Below, piece by piece: positions 37,697 through 48,589 of a stretch of 64,000 bases of DNA. The stretch is from Microbacterium rhizosphaerae (lineage in GTDB: Bacteria > Actinomycetota > Actinomycetes > Actinomycetales > Microbacteriaceae). The stretch covers positions 496,001 through 560,000 of the forward strand of contig NZ_CP139368.1 of the NCBI RefSeq assembly GCF_034120055.1, in the 5' to 3' direction. The notes below the pieces were generated by a model, which was given only the letters and a program-made list of their open reading frames with translations, did no database searches and had not been told where the DNA came from. The stretch's first letter is position 1; each line of letters begins with the position of its first letter. The translations under genes were made by a program, and so were the position numbers.

Positions 37697-38776
37697 CTAC
37701 CGCATTGCGGAAACGCGCACAGAGACGTCGTCGGCATGGATCGTGAAGCCGAGACGGATGCCGGGTGCCACCCCGGTCGCGACGGCGATGGTCGAGGGGC
37801 AGTCGATCGCGATGGCGGGATGCTCGGCGGTCCGCAGCCGCATCCCTCCCGGCAGGGGCTCGAGCGTGGCGACCGTGCCGGCCCACATGTTCGGCGCCGC
37901 TGTCGTCTCGACGGCCGGATGCAGCCGCACCGAGCTGGGCGCGAACACGACCGTCGCCTCGGAGCCGCGGGGCACCGCATCCCCCACCCCCGCCCACTCG
38001 ATGCCCTCGTGCCGGATCGTTCCGTCGGCGGTGCCCGTGCCCGCGAGGAGGTTCACGCCGGCGAGCGCCGCGACGAACGACGACCTCGGGTGGCCCAGCA
38101 CTTCGGCCGTCGGCCCCTGCTGCATGAGGCGGCCCTCGTGGACGATCGCCGTGCGCGAGGCGAGGAGCACGGCGTCCAGGGGATCATGCGTCACCATCAC
38201 GATCGGGATGCCGGCCGCATCCCGCTGCTCGGCCACCAGCTGCCTCGCCAGCGACGCGGTCTCGACGTCGAGCGCCGCGAAGGGCTCGTCGAGGAGCAGG
38301 GCAGCGGGTCGTGCCGCCAGCGCGCGGGCGAGCGCCACACGCTGCTGCTGACCGCCCGACAGCTGGGCCGGCCGCCGCTGGGCGAACGCGCCGACACCGA
38401 GGCGGTCGAGCCAGGTCGCCGCATCCGCCCGCGCCTGTGCGCGCGAGACCCCCCGCGCGCGCGGACCGAACGCGACGTTCTCCAGGGCGGACAGATGCGG
38501 GAACAGCAGGGCGCGTTGGCCGAGCAGGCCGATGCGGCGCTCGGCGGGCCGGATGCGGACCGGCCGTCCGTCCGCGCCGGCAGTGTCGAGGGTGCGGCCG
38601 TTCAGCGTGATCGCCCCGGTCTCGAGAGGCAGGAGCCCGGCCAGTGCCGCCAGGAGCGTCGACTTGCCCGACCCGTTCGGGCCGAGGACCGCGAGCACCT
38701 CGCCGTCGTCGGCCGACAGTGCGGCTTCGACGACGAAGGCGCCGGCACGTGTGCGGAGGTCGGCCTGCAGCGTCAT
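37697..38776 (-). CDS. modC: Molybdate ABC transporter ATP-binding protein
   Basis: A 359-residue ABC ATPase with Walker A GPNGSGKSTL (about 33-42), the signature LSGGQQQRVALARAL (about 139-153), and Walker B LLLDEPFAALD. The C-terminal 100 residues hold TOBE-like beta strands, as in ModC. ATG 38776 overlaps the modB stop (ATGA). Drives molybdate import through ModB. Confidence 0.93.
   Translation of the reverse strand: MTLQADLRTRAGAFVVEAALSADDGEVLAVLGPNGSGKSTLLAALAGLLPLETGAITLNGRTLDTAGADGRPVRIRPAERRIGLLGQRALLFPHLSALENVAFGPRARGVSRAQARADAATWLDRLGVGAFAQRRPAQLSGGQQQRVALARALAARPAALLLDEPFAALDVETASLARQLVAEQRDAAGIPIVMVTHDPLDAVLLASRTAIVHEGRLMQQGPTAEVLGHPRSSFVAALAGVNLLAGTGTADGTIRHEGIEWAGVGDAVPRGSEATVVFAPSSVRLHPAVETTAAPNMWAGTVATLEPLPGGMRLRTAEHPAIAIDCPSTIAVATGVAPGIRLGFTIHADDVSVRVSAMR
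37698..37712. promoter_or_regulatory. Operator-like 15-mer upstream of moaA
   Basis: TACCGCATTGCGGAA, one of the cleanest copies of the TTCCG-N5-CGGAA motif (9 of 10 arm bases on one strand, with inner CCGC/GCGG arms perfect). It overlaps the modC stop codon and lies 66-80 bp before the moaA start on the minus strand. Confidence 0.55.
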
Positions 38777-39618
38777 CGCACGGCATCCGCTCGCCAGCCG
38801 CGCATGAGCGCGAGCACCGCGATCGCGACGAGGATCAGCAGGAGCGACAGCGCGATCGCGGTGTCCTCGCCGACGCCTGCGCCGTTGAACGCCGTGTAGA
38901 TCGCGAGGGGCATCGTGCGGGTCACACCGGCGGCGTTGCCGGCGAACAGCGCCGTGGCGCCGAACTCGCCGAGCGCGCGGGCGAAGCAGAGCACCGTGCC
39001 CGCGAGGAGCCCAGGCGCCACGAGCGGGAGCGTCACGCGGCGGAACACGGTGAACGGCCGCGCGCCGAGGGTCGCGGCGACGGCCTCGTACGCCGTGCCG
39101 CGGGTGCGCAGCGAGCCTTCGACCGAGATCACGAGGAACGGCATCGCGACGAACGTCTGGGCGATCACGACGGCGGGTGTCGTGAAGGGGATGTGGACGC
39201 CGACCTCCGCGAGCATCCCGCCGAGAACGCTCTGCCGGCCGAGGAGCGCGAGGAGCGCGATGCCGCCGACGAGGGGCGGAAGGATGAGCGGCAGGGTGGT
39301 GAACGTCCGCAGCACCGCGGCCAGCCGCCGGTGCGCTCGCGCGATGACGACGGCGAGCGGCACACCGAGCAGCAGGCAGACGATCGTCGCGGCCGTCGCC
39401 GTGGTCAGCGACAGGCCGAGCGCCTGCAGCGCCTCCGGCGAGGTGATGGCCGCCGGGACGCTCGCCCAGTCGAGCTGCGCGAGCAGGGCGACGAACGGCA
39501 GCACGAGCAGCGCCGCCCCGATGGCCGCCGGAACGAGGAGCCAGACCGGCAGGCGCGCGGACGCGCCCGCCGCGGCCCCCGTGGGGGTCGCCATCGGCGC
39601 GTACCTGAGCGACGTCAC
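38773..39618 (-). CDS. modB: Molybdate ABC transporter permease
   Basis: A 281-residue permease with five to six helices. RALGEFGATALFAGNAAGVTR is the EAA-type coupling loop and signature of ModB/CysT permeases. GTG 39618 is used because it overlaps the modA stop (GTGA) and has CGGAGC upstream; ATG 39594 eight codons later is the alternative. Second to last gene of the mod operon. Confidence 0.92.
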   Translation of the reverse strand: MTSLRYAPMATPTGAAAGASARLPVWLLVPAAIGAALLVLPFVALLAQLDWASVPAAITSPEALQALGLSLTTATAATIVCLLLGVPLAVVIARAHRRLAAVLRTFTTLPLILPPLVGGIALLALLGRQSVLGGMLAEVGVHIPFTTPAVVIAQTFVAMPFLVISVEGSLRTRGTAYEAVAATLGARPFTVFRRVTLPLVAPGLLAGTVLCFARALGEFGATALFAGNAAGVTRTMPLAIYTAFNGAGVGEDTAIALSLLLILVAIAVLALMRGWRADAVR

Positions 39619-40418
39619 GGCGCTCCGAAGCCGAACCTCTTCAGCACCGCCCGGCCCTGCGGGCCGGTGACGAAGGTCACGAACGCGGCCGCCGCAGCGG
39701 GATTCGGAGCGTGGGCGAGCTCGGCGATCGGATAGACGTTGGTCGCGGCATCCGCCCCCTCGATGGGCACGCCGGTCACAGCCGAGCCGGCGGCCTTCAC
39801 GTCGGTGACGTAGACCAGGCCGGCGTCGGCATCCCCCGACTTCACCTTCGTGAGCACTGCCGTGACGTTCTGCTCCTCGCTCGCGGGGGTCAGCGTGACG
39901 CCCGCGTTCTCGAGCAGCGTCTGCGCGGCGCTGCCGCACGGCACAGCGGGCGCGCACAGCACGACGGTCGGGACGGCGCCCGTCGAGCTCGGCTTCGCGA
40001 GAGAGGCGAGGCCGGTCAGGTGGCGCGGATTGCCAGGGGCCGTGGCGATCTCCATGACGTTGGTCGCGAAGTCCACCGGGTTGGACGCGAGCTTCGCGTC
40101 TGTGACCTTCTGCATGTTCTTCTGGTCGGCCGAGGCGAAGACGTCGACCTGCGCGCCGCCGTCGATCTGGGTCGCGAGCGTGGACGATCCGTCGTAGTTG
40201 ACGGGCTTGACCGTGACGCCGGGATGCTCGGCCGCGAACTCCGCGGCGAGCTCGTCGAAGGCGCCGGAGAGGGATGCGGCGGCGTAGATCGTCAGGTCGC
40301 CGCTCAGCGCATCGGAGCCCGCGGTCCGGGATGCCGCGGGCGGCGCGGCGCTGCCGCAGCCGGTCAGCGTCAGAGCCGCCGTGACGGCCAGGGCGATCGC
40401 TGCACTTCGCGTCTTCAC
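39615..40418 (-). CDS. modA: Molybdate-binding lipoprotein
   Basis: A 267-residue periplasmic-type binding lipoprotein. The N-terminus AAIALAVTAALTLTGCGSAA has a lipobox (LTGC) with Cys about residue 18. DLTIYAAASLSGAFDELA and NYDGSSTLATQIDGGAQVDVF (by position about 41-58 and 75-95) are ModA signatures that bind the tetrahedral oxyanion. GTG 40418 overlaps the regulator stop (GTGA). Confidence 0.94.
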   Translation of the reverse strand: MKTRSAAIALAVTAALTLTGCGSAAPPAASRTAGSDALSGDLTIYAAASLSGAFDELAAEFAAEHPGVTVKPVNYDGSSTLATQIDGGAQVDVFASADQKNMQKVTDAKLASNPVDFATNVMEIATAPGNPRHLTGLASLAKPSSTGAVPTVVLCAPAVPCGSAAQTLLENAGVTLTPASEEQNVTAVLTKVKSGDADAGLVYVTDVKAAGSAVTGVPIEGADAATNVYPIAELAHAPNPAAAAAFVTFVTGPQGRAVLKRFGFGAP

Positions 40419-40825
40419 GTTCCGGACTCCCGGCTGTGGGTCTCGATGATGACCGTGGTCGCCTTGACCACGGCCACGCCTCGGTCGCCGACCTCGAGCT
40501 GGAGGTCGCGCGCCGCTTCGGCCGACATGAGCGACACGACACGGAACGGGCCGCACTGCAGCTCGACCTGGGCCATCAGCCCCTCGATCTCGACCCTGGT
40601 CACGAGGCCGACGAACCTGTTGCGGGCGCTGGTGCGCACGCCCGCGTCATCCGTCGCCCCGGACGCCATCGCCTGCGCACGCGCGGCGAGCTCGTCGCCG
40701 CGGACGACCTGTCGGCCCGCCGCATCGCGAGACACGGAGAGGATGCCGTCATTCACCCACCGTCTGACGGTGTCGTCGCTCACGCCGAGGAGGTCGGCGG
40801 CCTCGGCGATCCGATAATGCGTCAT
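40415..40825 (-). CDS. MerR-like HTH protein with TOBE (molybdate-binding) domain
   Basis: A 136-residue protein with a MerR/excisionase-like helix-turn-helix (HYRIAEAADLLGVSDDTVRR, about residues 3-22) and a C-terminal TOBE/Mop domain (RNRFVGLVTRVEIEGLMAQV, about 69-88; SAEAARDLQLEVGDRGVAVVK). This is the layout of the short actinobacterial molybdenum-binding regulators found before modABC, and distinct from full-length ModE. It likely binds molybdate and controls the operon it heads. Confidence 0.86.
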   Translation of the reverse strand: MTHYRIAEAADLLGVSDDTVRRWVNDGILSVSRDAAGRQVVRGDELAARAQAMASGATDDAGVRTSARNRFVGLVTRVEIEGLMAQVELQCGPFRVVSLMSAEAARDLQLEVGDRGVAVVKATTVIIETHSRESGT

Positions 40826-40902
40826 GAAGACGACGTTAGAGCAGCATATGCGGAACTGCAACCAAGATTCTCACATCGTGGAAGTGACATTCCGAATTTG
40901 CT

Positions 40903-40914
40903 GGACGATCGTCC
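40903..40914. promoter_or_regulatory. Palindrome in the mod regulator / guaD intergenic region
   Basis: GGACGATCGTCC is a perfect 12-bp palindrome about 78-90 bp upstream of the mod regulator start and 157 bp before the guaD start, in the 245-bp divergent gap. It could be the operator for the TOBE regulator or for guaD. A TATGCT box (40925-40930) lies next to it. No further gene is seen in this gap. Confidence 0.35.
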
Positions 40915-41070
40915 GGTTCGTTGTTATGCTCATGACGCCGCCGCATCCACACCTGACGCCCGGCAAAGAAGCACACCCTAGCGGTTCGACGTATATCTCG
41001 TGGAACGACCCGATCCGGGTCCGACCCGATAAGCCGTATCACTGCGACGACAGCAAGGAAGCTTTTCGTC

Positions 41071-41595
41071 ATGAACTACGTCATGAGCAGCTCCACCGTG
41101 CCCGAATCCGCACCGCACCCCAGCCCGGCCGAGTACCTCGCCCGAGCCGTGCAGATCGCCGTGGACAACGTCCACAACTCCGGCGGCCCGTTCGGCGCCA
41201 TCGTCGTCTCGGCCGACGGGCAGATCTTCGAGGGCGTGAACCGGGTCACCGCGAACCTCGATCCGTCTGCGCACGCCGAGGTCACCGCCATCCGGAACGC
41301 CTGCCAGGGCCTCGGCACGTTCGACCTCTCGGGCGCGACGCTCTACACGAGCTGCGAGCCCTGCCCGATGTGCCTCGCGACATCGCTGTGGGCGCGCATC
41401 GACCGCGTGTACTTCGCCGCCAGCCGCGACGACGCCGCCGACGCGGGCTTCGACGACGCGCTCTTCTACCGCTACTTCGAGGGCGACGCCGCCGACCGAC
41501 GGATCATGCCCGTGACGGACATCGTCCTCAGCGACGAAGAGCGCGTGGCCCCGTTCACCGCCTGGAGCCTCAACCCCACCCGCACCGAATACTGA
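41071..41595 (+). CDS. guaD: Guanine deaminase-like nucleoside/nucleobase deaminase
   Basis: A 174-residue cytidine-deaminase-fold zinc enzyme. The zinc and catalytic motif is PSAHAEVTAIRNAC (H-A-E, about residues 68-81) with TSCEPCPMCLATSLWA (about 92-107). The layout and tail with FYRYFEGD are those of the small bacterial guanine deaminases (B. subtilis GuaD type, about 156 residues). It would give xanthine from guanine, feeding the xdh enzyme nearby. AAGGAAG lies 9 bp before ATG 41071. The purine permease follows after 32 bp. Confidence 0.86.
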   Translation: MNYVMSSSTVPESAPHPSPAEYLARAVQIAVDNVHNSGGPFGAIVVSADGQIFEGVNRVTANLDPSAHAEVTAIRNACQGLGTFDLSGATLYTSCEPCPMCLATSLWARIDRVYFAASRDDAADAGFDDALFYRYFEGDAADRRIMPVTDIVLSDEERVAPFTAWSLNPTRTEY

Positions 41596-41627
41596 ACCCA
41601 CCCGACGAACACCGAAAACTGGAGCCG

Positions 41628-43169
41628 ATGATGTCTTCACAACCACCCTCAGCCGACGGCAACGCGACAGCGTCGTCGTCGACGTCCTCGCCGTTCTCGC
41701 GCACTGCGCAGACGCTGCCCCCGCTCGCGACCGGCACGTCCACCACCGTCGACGCGAAGCCCAAGAACGGGTTCGACAAGTTCTTCGAGATCACGCGCCG
41801 CGGCTCGACCATCGGCCGTGAGTTCCGCGGCGGCATCGTGACCTTCGTCACGATGGCGTACATCGTCATCCTGAACCCGCTGATCCTCGGCGGCGCGAAG
41901 GATGTGGCGGGCAACATGCTCAACCCCGCCGAGATCGCCGCATCCACCGGCCTGACCGCCGGCGTCATGACGATCCTCTTCGGGCTGATCGCCCGACTGC
42001 CGTTCGCGATCGCCGCCGGCCTCGGCATCAACTCCTTCCTGGCCGTCTCGGTGGTCCAGCAGGTCACGTGGCCGGAGGCCATGGGCCTCGTCGTCATCAA
42101 CGGTCTGTTCATCGTGCTGTTCGGGGCGACCGGCATCCGGACCGCGATCTTCAAGGCCGTGCCGCAGCAGCTGAAGGCCGCCATCACGGTCGGCATCGGC
42201 CTGTTCATCGCCTTCATCGGCTTCGTCGACTCCGGCTTCGTGAACCGCACCCCCGGCGGCCCGCCCGTGCAGCTGGGCGACGGCGGCTCGATCACGTCGG
42301 TCCCGACGCTCATCTTCGTGTTCGCGCTCGTCCTGATCGGCGTGCTCGTGGCGCGGAAGGTGCCGGGCGGCATCCTGATCGGCATCCTGGTCTCCACCGT
42401 CATCGCGATCATCGCCCAGGCGATCCTGCAGCTCGGCTCGTCGGCCAAGGACCCCAACGGCTGGCACATGACGATCCCGCAGCTGCCGAGCCAGTGGGTC
42501 ACGATCCCGAACTTCGGGCTCGTCGGGCAGTTCGACCTGTTCGGCGCGTTCAGCCAGGTCGGTGTGCTGTCGGCGACGATGCTCGTCTTCACGCTCGTGT
42601 TCTCGAACTTCTTCGACGCGATGGGCACGATGACGGGTCTGGCGAAGAACGCCGGCCTCGCCTACAAGGACGGCACCTTCCCGCGCCTGCGCTCCGCGTT
42701 CGTCGTCGAGGGCCTCGGCGCCGTCGCCGGTGGTGCCACCTCGTCGTCGTCGAACACCGTCTACGTCGACAGCGCATCGGGCATCGGGGAAGGCGCCCGC
42801 TCGGGCGTGGCGTCGCTGGTCGTCGGCGGTCTGTTCCTGCTGTCGATGTTCTTCACGCCGCTGACGCTGGTCGTGCCGATCGAGGTCGGATCCGCAGCGC
42901 TGGTGGTCGTCGGTGCGATGATGATGGCCCAGATCAAGACGATCAAGTTCGACAACTTCGCGATCGCGCTGCCGGTCTTCCTGACCATCGTCACCATGCC
43001 GCTGACGTACTCGATCGCGAACGGCATCGGCGTCGGCTTCATCTCCTGGACGCTCATCAACGCCCTGTCCGGCCGAGCGCGGAAGGTCCACTGGCTGATG
43101 TGGGTCGTCTCCGCCGGCTTCCTGCTGTACTTCGTGCGCGGGCCGATCGAGACGCTCCTCGGCCACTAG
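41628..43169 (+). CDS. NCS2/AzgA-type purine permease
   Basis: A 513-residue permease with about 13 helices after a 50-residue Ser/Thr-rich cytoplasmic tail. FRGGIVTFVTMAYIVILNPLI (about 65-85), FSNFFDAMGTMTGLAKNAGL (about 325-344) and GATSSSSNTVYVDSASGIGEG (about 371-391) are AzgA-family (adenine, guanine, hypoxanthine) signatures. GGAG lies 5 bp before ATG 41628. Same operon as guaD; it would supply purine bases. Confidence 0.9.
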   Translation: MMSSQPPSADGNATASSSTSSPFSRTAQTLPPLATGTSTTVDAKPKNGFDKFFEITRRGSTIGREFRGGIVTFVTMAYIVILNPLILGGAKDVAGNMLNPAEIAASTGLTAGVMTILFGLIARLPFAIAAGLGINSFLAVSVVQQVTWPEAMGLVVINGLFIVLFGATGIRTAIFKAVPQQLKAAITVGIGLFIAFIGFVDSGFVNRTPGGPPVQLGDGGSITSVPTLIFVFALVLIGVLVARKVPGGILIGILVSTVIAIIAQAILQLGSSAKDPNGWHMTIPQLPSQWVTIPNFGLVGQFDLFGAFSQVGVLSATMLVFTLVFSNFFDAMGTMTGLAKNAGLAYKDGTFPRLRSAFVVEGLGAVAGGATSSSSNTVYVDSASGIGEGARSGVASLVVGGLFLLSMFFTPLTLVVPIEVGSAALVVVGAMMMAQIKTIKFDNFAIALPVFLTIVTMPLTYSIANGIGVGFISWTLINALSGRARKVHWLMWVVSAGFLLYFVRGPIETLLGH

Positions 43170-43182
43170 CCTGTTCGGCGGA

Positions 43183-43213
43183 AAGCCCCGGCTCCCTCGC
43201 GGAGCCGGGGCTT
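43183..43213 (+). terminator. Intrinsic terminator after azgA-type gene
   Basis: A 13-bp perfect stem (AAGCCCCGGCTCC at 43183-43195, complement at 43201-43213), loop CTCGC, followed by CTTCG. It lies 14 bp after the permease stop codon. Confidence 0.88.
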
Positions 43214-43252
43214 CTTCGTCTGCACCACGGCCTCGGGCGCCCCGGCCGTTCA

Positions 43253-43490
43253 GTTGTCACGAAAAGGGGTCTGCGGCCCTGGTTTGTGCCAGGTGAGGGG
43301 ATGCCCGGGCTGCTTCGGTTGTCACGAAAAGGGGTCTGCGGCCCTGGTTCGTGACATGTGAGGGAAGCCCGGGCTGCTTCAGTTGTCACGAAAAGGGGGG
43401 TGCGGCCCTGGTTTGTGACAGGTGAGGGGATGCCCGGGCTGCTTCGGTTGTCACGAAAAGGGGGGTGCGACCCTGGTTCGTGACAGGTGA
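43253..43490. repeat. Tandem hairpin-repeat array A (four units, 64-65 bp)
   Basis: Units start at 43253, 43318, 43382 and 43447; the last is cut short before the xdhC end. Each opens with TTGTCACGAAAAGGGG and has GTGACAGGTGA (first copy GTGCCAGGTGA, second GTGACATGTGA) about 30 bp later, so outer arms TGTCAC/GTGACA can pair around a GC-rich inner part. A shared spacer carries GCCCGGGCTGCTTCG. It fills the gap between the converging azgA-type and xdhC genes. It encodes no convincing protein. Array B at 48590-49207 shares the arms and spacer. Confidence 0.88.
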
Positions 43491-43500
43491 ATTCAGTGCG

Positions 43501-44319
43501 CTACTCGGATGCGATGGGCGCGGCCTCTTCGACGAGCTGCAGCAGCCGCGCCGCCACACTCACAGCGATGACGGCCGGCTGCTTGCCGGAGACCTCTGGA
43601 ATGCCGATCGGCGTCGTCACGCGCTCGAGGTCGGCGGGCGTGTGCCCGGCCTCGGTGAGCCTGGCGCGGAAGCGCGCCCACTTCGACGCGGAACCGATCA
43701 GGCCGATCGAGCCGACGCCCGCCGTGCGCAGCGCCTGATCGACGACAGCGAGATCCTCGACGTGGTCGTGGGTCATGACGAGCACGTGCGCACCGGTCGG
43801 CAGCGAGGCCAGGACGGACTCGGGAACGGGCGCGTGGTGCACTTGGATGCGGGCGACGGCGTCGCCCAGGGCCGGCTGGAGGCGCGCAGCATCCAGCATC
43901 TCCGCGCGGGAGTCGACCAGATGCAGGTCGAGCTCGTGACGGGAGAGGATGCGGGCGAGCTCCAGCCCGACGTGACCGAGGCCGAACACGGCCACGGTGG
44001 GGACGACCCGGACGGGTTCGAGCAGCATGGTGACCTCGCCTCCGCAGCACTGCACGCCGTATTCGGTGGTGGCCTTGTCGCTGAGCGTCAGCGTCAGCAG
44101 GTCGGGCTCGCCCGTGCCGGCCGCGAGCATCGCGCGCGCCTGGTCCACGGCAGTCGCCTCGAGGTTGCCGCCGCCGACCGTGCCGAACAGGGCGTCCGGC
44201 GAGACGACCATCTTCGCGCCGCCGTTGCGCGGCGCATGCCCGCGCACGATGGCGAGCGTGACGATGACTGCGGGGGTGCGCGATTCGCGCAGTGCCCGCA
44301 GTGCGTCCAGCCAGTCCAT
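43501..44319 (-). CDS. xdhC: XdhC-family xanthine dehydrogenase accessory protein
   Basis: A 272-residue XdhC/CoxI protein. The N-terminal part has GHAPRNGGAKMVVSPDALFG (about residues 30-49) and the VQCCGGEVTMLLEP motif (about 94-107); the C-terminal Rossmann domain has VAVFGLGHVGLELARIL. Such proteins bind molybdenum cofactor, aid its sulfuration and insert it into XDH. ATG 44319 lies 31 bp after the xdhB stop, at the end of the operon. Confidence 0.92.
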   Translation of the reverse strand: MDWLDALRALRESRTPAVIVTLAIVRGHAPRNGGAKMVVSPDALFGTVGGGNLEATAVDQARAMLAAGTGEPDLLTLTLSDKATTEYGVQCCGGEVTMLLEPVRVVPTVAVFGLGHVGLELARILSRHELDLHLVDSRAEMLDAARLQPALGDAVARIQVHHAPVPESVLASLPTGAHVLVMTHDHVEDLAVVDQALRTAGVGSIGLIGSASKWARFRARLTEAGHTPADLERVTTPIGIPEVSGKQPAVIAVSVAARLLQLVEEAAPIASE

Positions 44320-44350
44320 CGTGCGCGGCTCCGCTCTCTGATCGTCGAGC

Positions 44351-46740
<2,390 letters not shown>

Positions 46741-46744
<4 letters not shown>

Positions 46745-48195
46745 GCCGACACCTCCTTCGACTCGATGACGGTCTGGCTGTAGAGCTTCAGCAGCGACGT
46801 GCCGAGCATGTGCGAGCGGTAGTCCGAGCTCGCGCGGTGGTCGGACATCGGGGTCCCCTCGGCCTGGAGGATCTTCGACGCGGCCTTGACCACGGCGACG
46901 TTCCACGCCTTGCCCACGAGCGCCTCCTCGGTGGCGTAGGCGCGCAGCGGGGTCGCGGCGACACCTCCGAGTCCGATGCGTGCGGCCGTGACCGTTCCGC
47001 CCTCGATCTCGAGCGCGAACGCGACCGCGACGGACGAGATGTCGTCGAAGCGGCGCTTGGCGATCTTGTGGAAGGCGGTGGTGGATGCGAGGGGCAGCGG
47101 GATGCGGATGGACCTGATGAGCTCGTCCTTGCGGCGCACCGACTGACGGTAGCCCGTGAAGTACTCCGCGAGGTCGACCTCGCGCTCGCCGTCCGCAGAC
47201 ACCAGCACGACGCGCGCGCCGAGCGCGAGGAGCGCGGGAGGCGTGTCGCCGATGGGCGAGCCCGTCCCGAGGTTGCCGCCGACCGTGGCGCGGTTGCGGA
47301 TCAGGCGCGAGGCGAACTGCGGGAGGAGCTGCGCGAGCAGCGGGATGCGTCCCCCCAGTCGCCGTTCGATGTCCGTCAGCGGCAGGGCGGCCCCGATCTC
47401 GACGTACTCGTCGGTCTCGGTGAGCCCGCGCAGCTCGTCCAGCTGATCGATCGCGACGACGAAGGGCGCACGGCTGCCGCGGATGTTGACCTCGACGCCC
47501 CAGTCGGTGGAGCCCGCCACGACGAGCGCGGACGGCTCGTCGCGCAGGATGCCGACAGCCTCGGCGAGGGTGGTGGGCCGGACGAATCGCGCGCCGTCGA
47601 CGACCGCATCGGTCGCGACGGCGACGGGTGCGGGCTCGCTCAGCCGCTGCTGCAGCGGGTCGTCGGCCTCCGGCATCCCGAGCGTGTACGCGGCGTCGCG
47701 GATCGGGCGGTACCCGGTGCACCGGCAGAGGTTGCCGCTGAGAGCGTGCAGGTCGAAGCCGTTGGGGCCGTGTTCGGAGTCGTGCACGGGGCACGACTCA
47801 TCGGGCGCCGACCGGTCCGCGCGGTAGTACTCGCCCGCCATGCTGCAGGCGAACCCCGGAGTGCAGTAGCCGCACTGGGATCCACCTGCCTCGGCGAGCT
47901 TCTGCTGCACGGGATGCAGCGCCTCGGTCGTGCCGAGCCCCTCGGCGGTGACGATCTCCTGCCCGTTGAGCGCGTACACGGGCACGAGGCACGCGTTGAC
48001 CGGCGTCCATTCGGTGCCGCCCTCGGCGGTCGGAGTCGCCAGGAGCATCGCGCATGCGCCGCACTCGCCTTCGGCGCAGCCTTCCTTGCTGCCGGAGAGG
48101 CCGGTGTCGCGCAGCCAGTCGAGCGCGGTGGCGTGGGCGGCGACCCCGTCGAGCGGGCGTCGGCGTCCGTTGACGGTGACGGCGATGTCGGTCAT
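46741..48195 (-). CDS. xdhA: Xanthine dehydrogenase small subunit (2Fe-2S and FAD)
   Basis: A 484-residue subunit joining two 2Fe-2S domains to an FAD domain. The first cluster is GCAEGECGACAML (about residues 38-50), the second QCGYCTPGF and NLCRCTGYRP (about 107-115 and 152-161). The FAD part includes VVAGSTDWGVEVN and NRATVGGNLGTGSPIGD. Fusion of FeS and FAD parts is the bacterial XdhA pattern. GAGGAGAAC lies before ATG 48195. Upstream are a 23-codon ORF and a promoter with operator-like repeats. Confidence 0.93.
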
Positions 48196-48400
48196 TCTCG
48201 TTCTCCTCAGGTCCGGCGTCGTGCGCCAAACGGCACGACTCAACGTGCTTCGGGGATCCCGAGTCCTCGCGCCGCTCTGCGCTCGATCCGTACGTGCGAC
48301 GGACTGCGCCGGCAGCGCGCGCGGATGCGGCGAGTCTACGCCGGACCAGTGCTGCGCCAGAGGCCCCGGAATCGCGGGTGGCTGATTCCGTCAGCAGGTC

Positions 48401-48472
48401 TCAGGCGCCGTGGGCGAACCAGTTGCGCCAGGAGAAGGAGCGGATGCGGCCGCGATCGGCATCCATGCGCAT
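48401..48472 (-). CDS. Possible 23-residue leader peptide of the xdh transcript
   Basis: ATG 48472 (MRMDADRGRIRSFSWRNWFA...) ends at 48401 and is preceded by the strong ribosome site GGAGAGGAG (48480-48488 on the minus strand). It is very basic and aromatic and sits between the predicted xdh promoter and xdhA, so it would be the first open frame of that mRNA. No known family. Real translation is uncertain, but the ribosome site is better than that of most genes in the window. Confidence 0.4.
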   Translation of the reverse strand: MRMDADRGRIRSFSWRNWFAHGA

Positions 48473-48493
48473 CGGGGTCTCCTCTCCGTTGAG

Positions 48494-48558
48494 TTCCGAG
48501 ATGCGGAAGGGCACTTCTATTTCTCGGAAATGGTACGGGATGGGGGGCGTTGGGTCAA
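48494..48558 (-). promoter_or_regulatory. Predicted xdh promoter with two operator-like repeats
   Basis: On the minus strand TTGACC (48553-48558) and TACCAT (48530-48535) stand 17 bp apart, a good sigma-A-type promoter. TTCTATTTCTCGGAA (48515-48529) and TTCCGAGATGCGGAA (48494-48508) start 21 bp apart just downstream of the -10 box; the second is a perfect TTCCG/CGGAA palindrome. A repressor bound here would block initiation. The likely regulator is the IclR protein encoded upstream. Confidence 0.65.
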
Positions 48559-48589
48559 CCCACCCTGGGTGCTTGCCGCTCATGTTCGC

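Noticed and set aside
40841..40855. GCAGCATATGCGGAA as another copy of the purine-regulon operator before the mod regulator
   Set aside because: Only the right half (ATGCGGAA) matches; there is no left arm and no second copy at 21 bp.
43253..43490. CRISPR-like array
   Set aside because: Units have conserved spacers and internal palindromes, with no unique spacers and no cas genes nearby.
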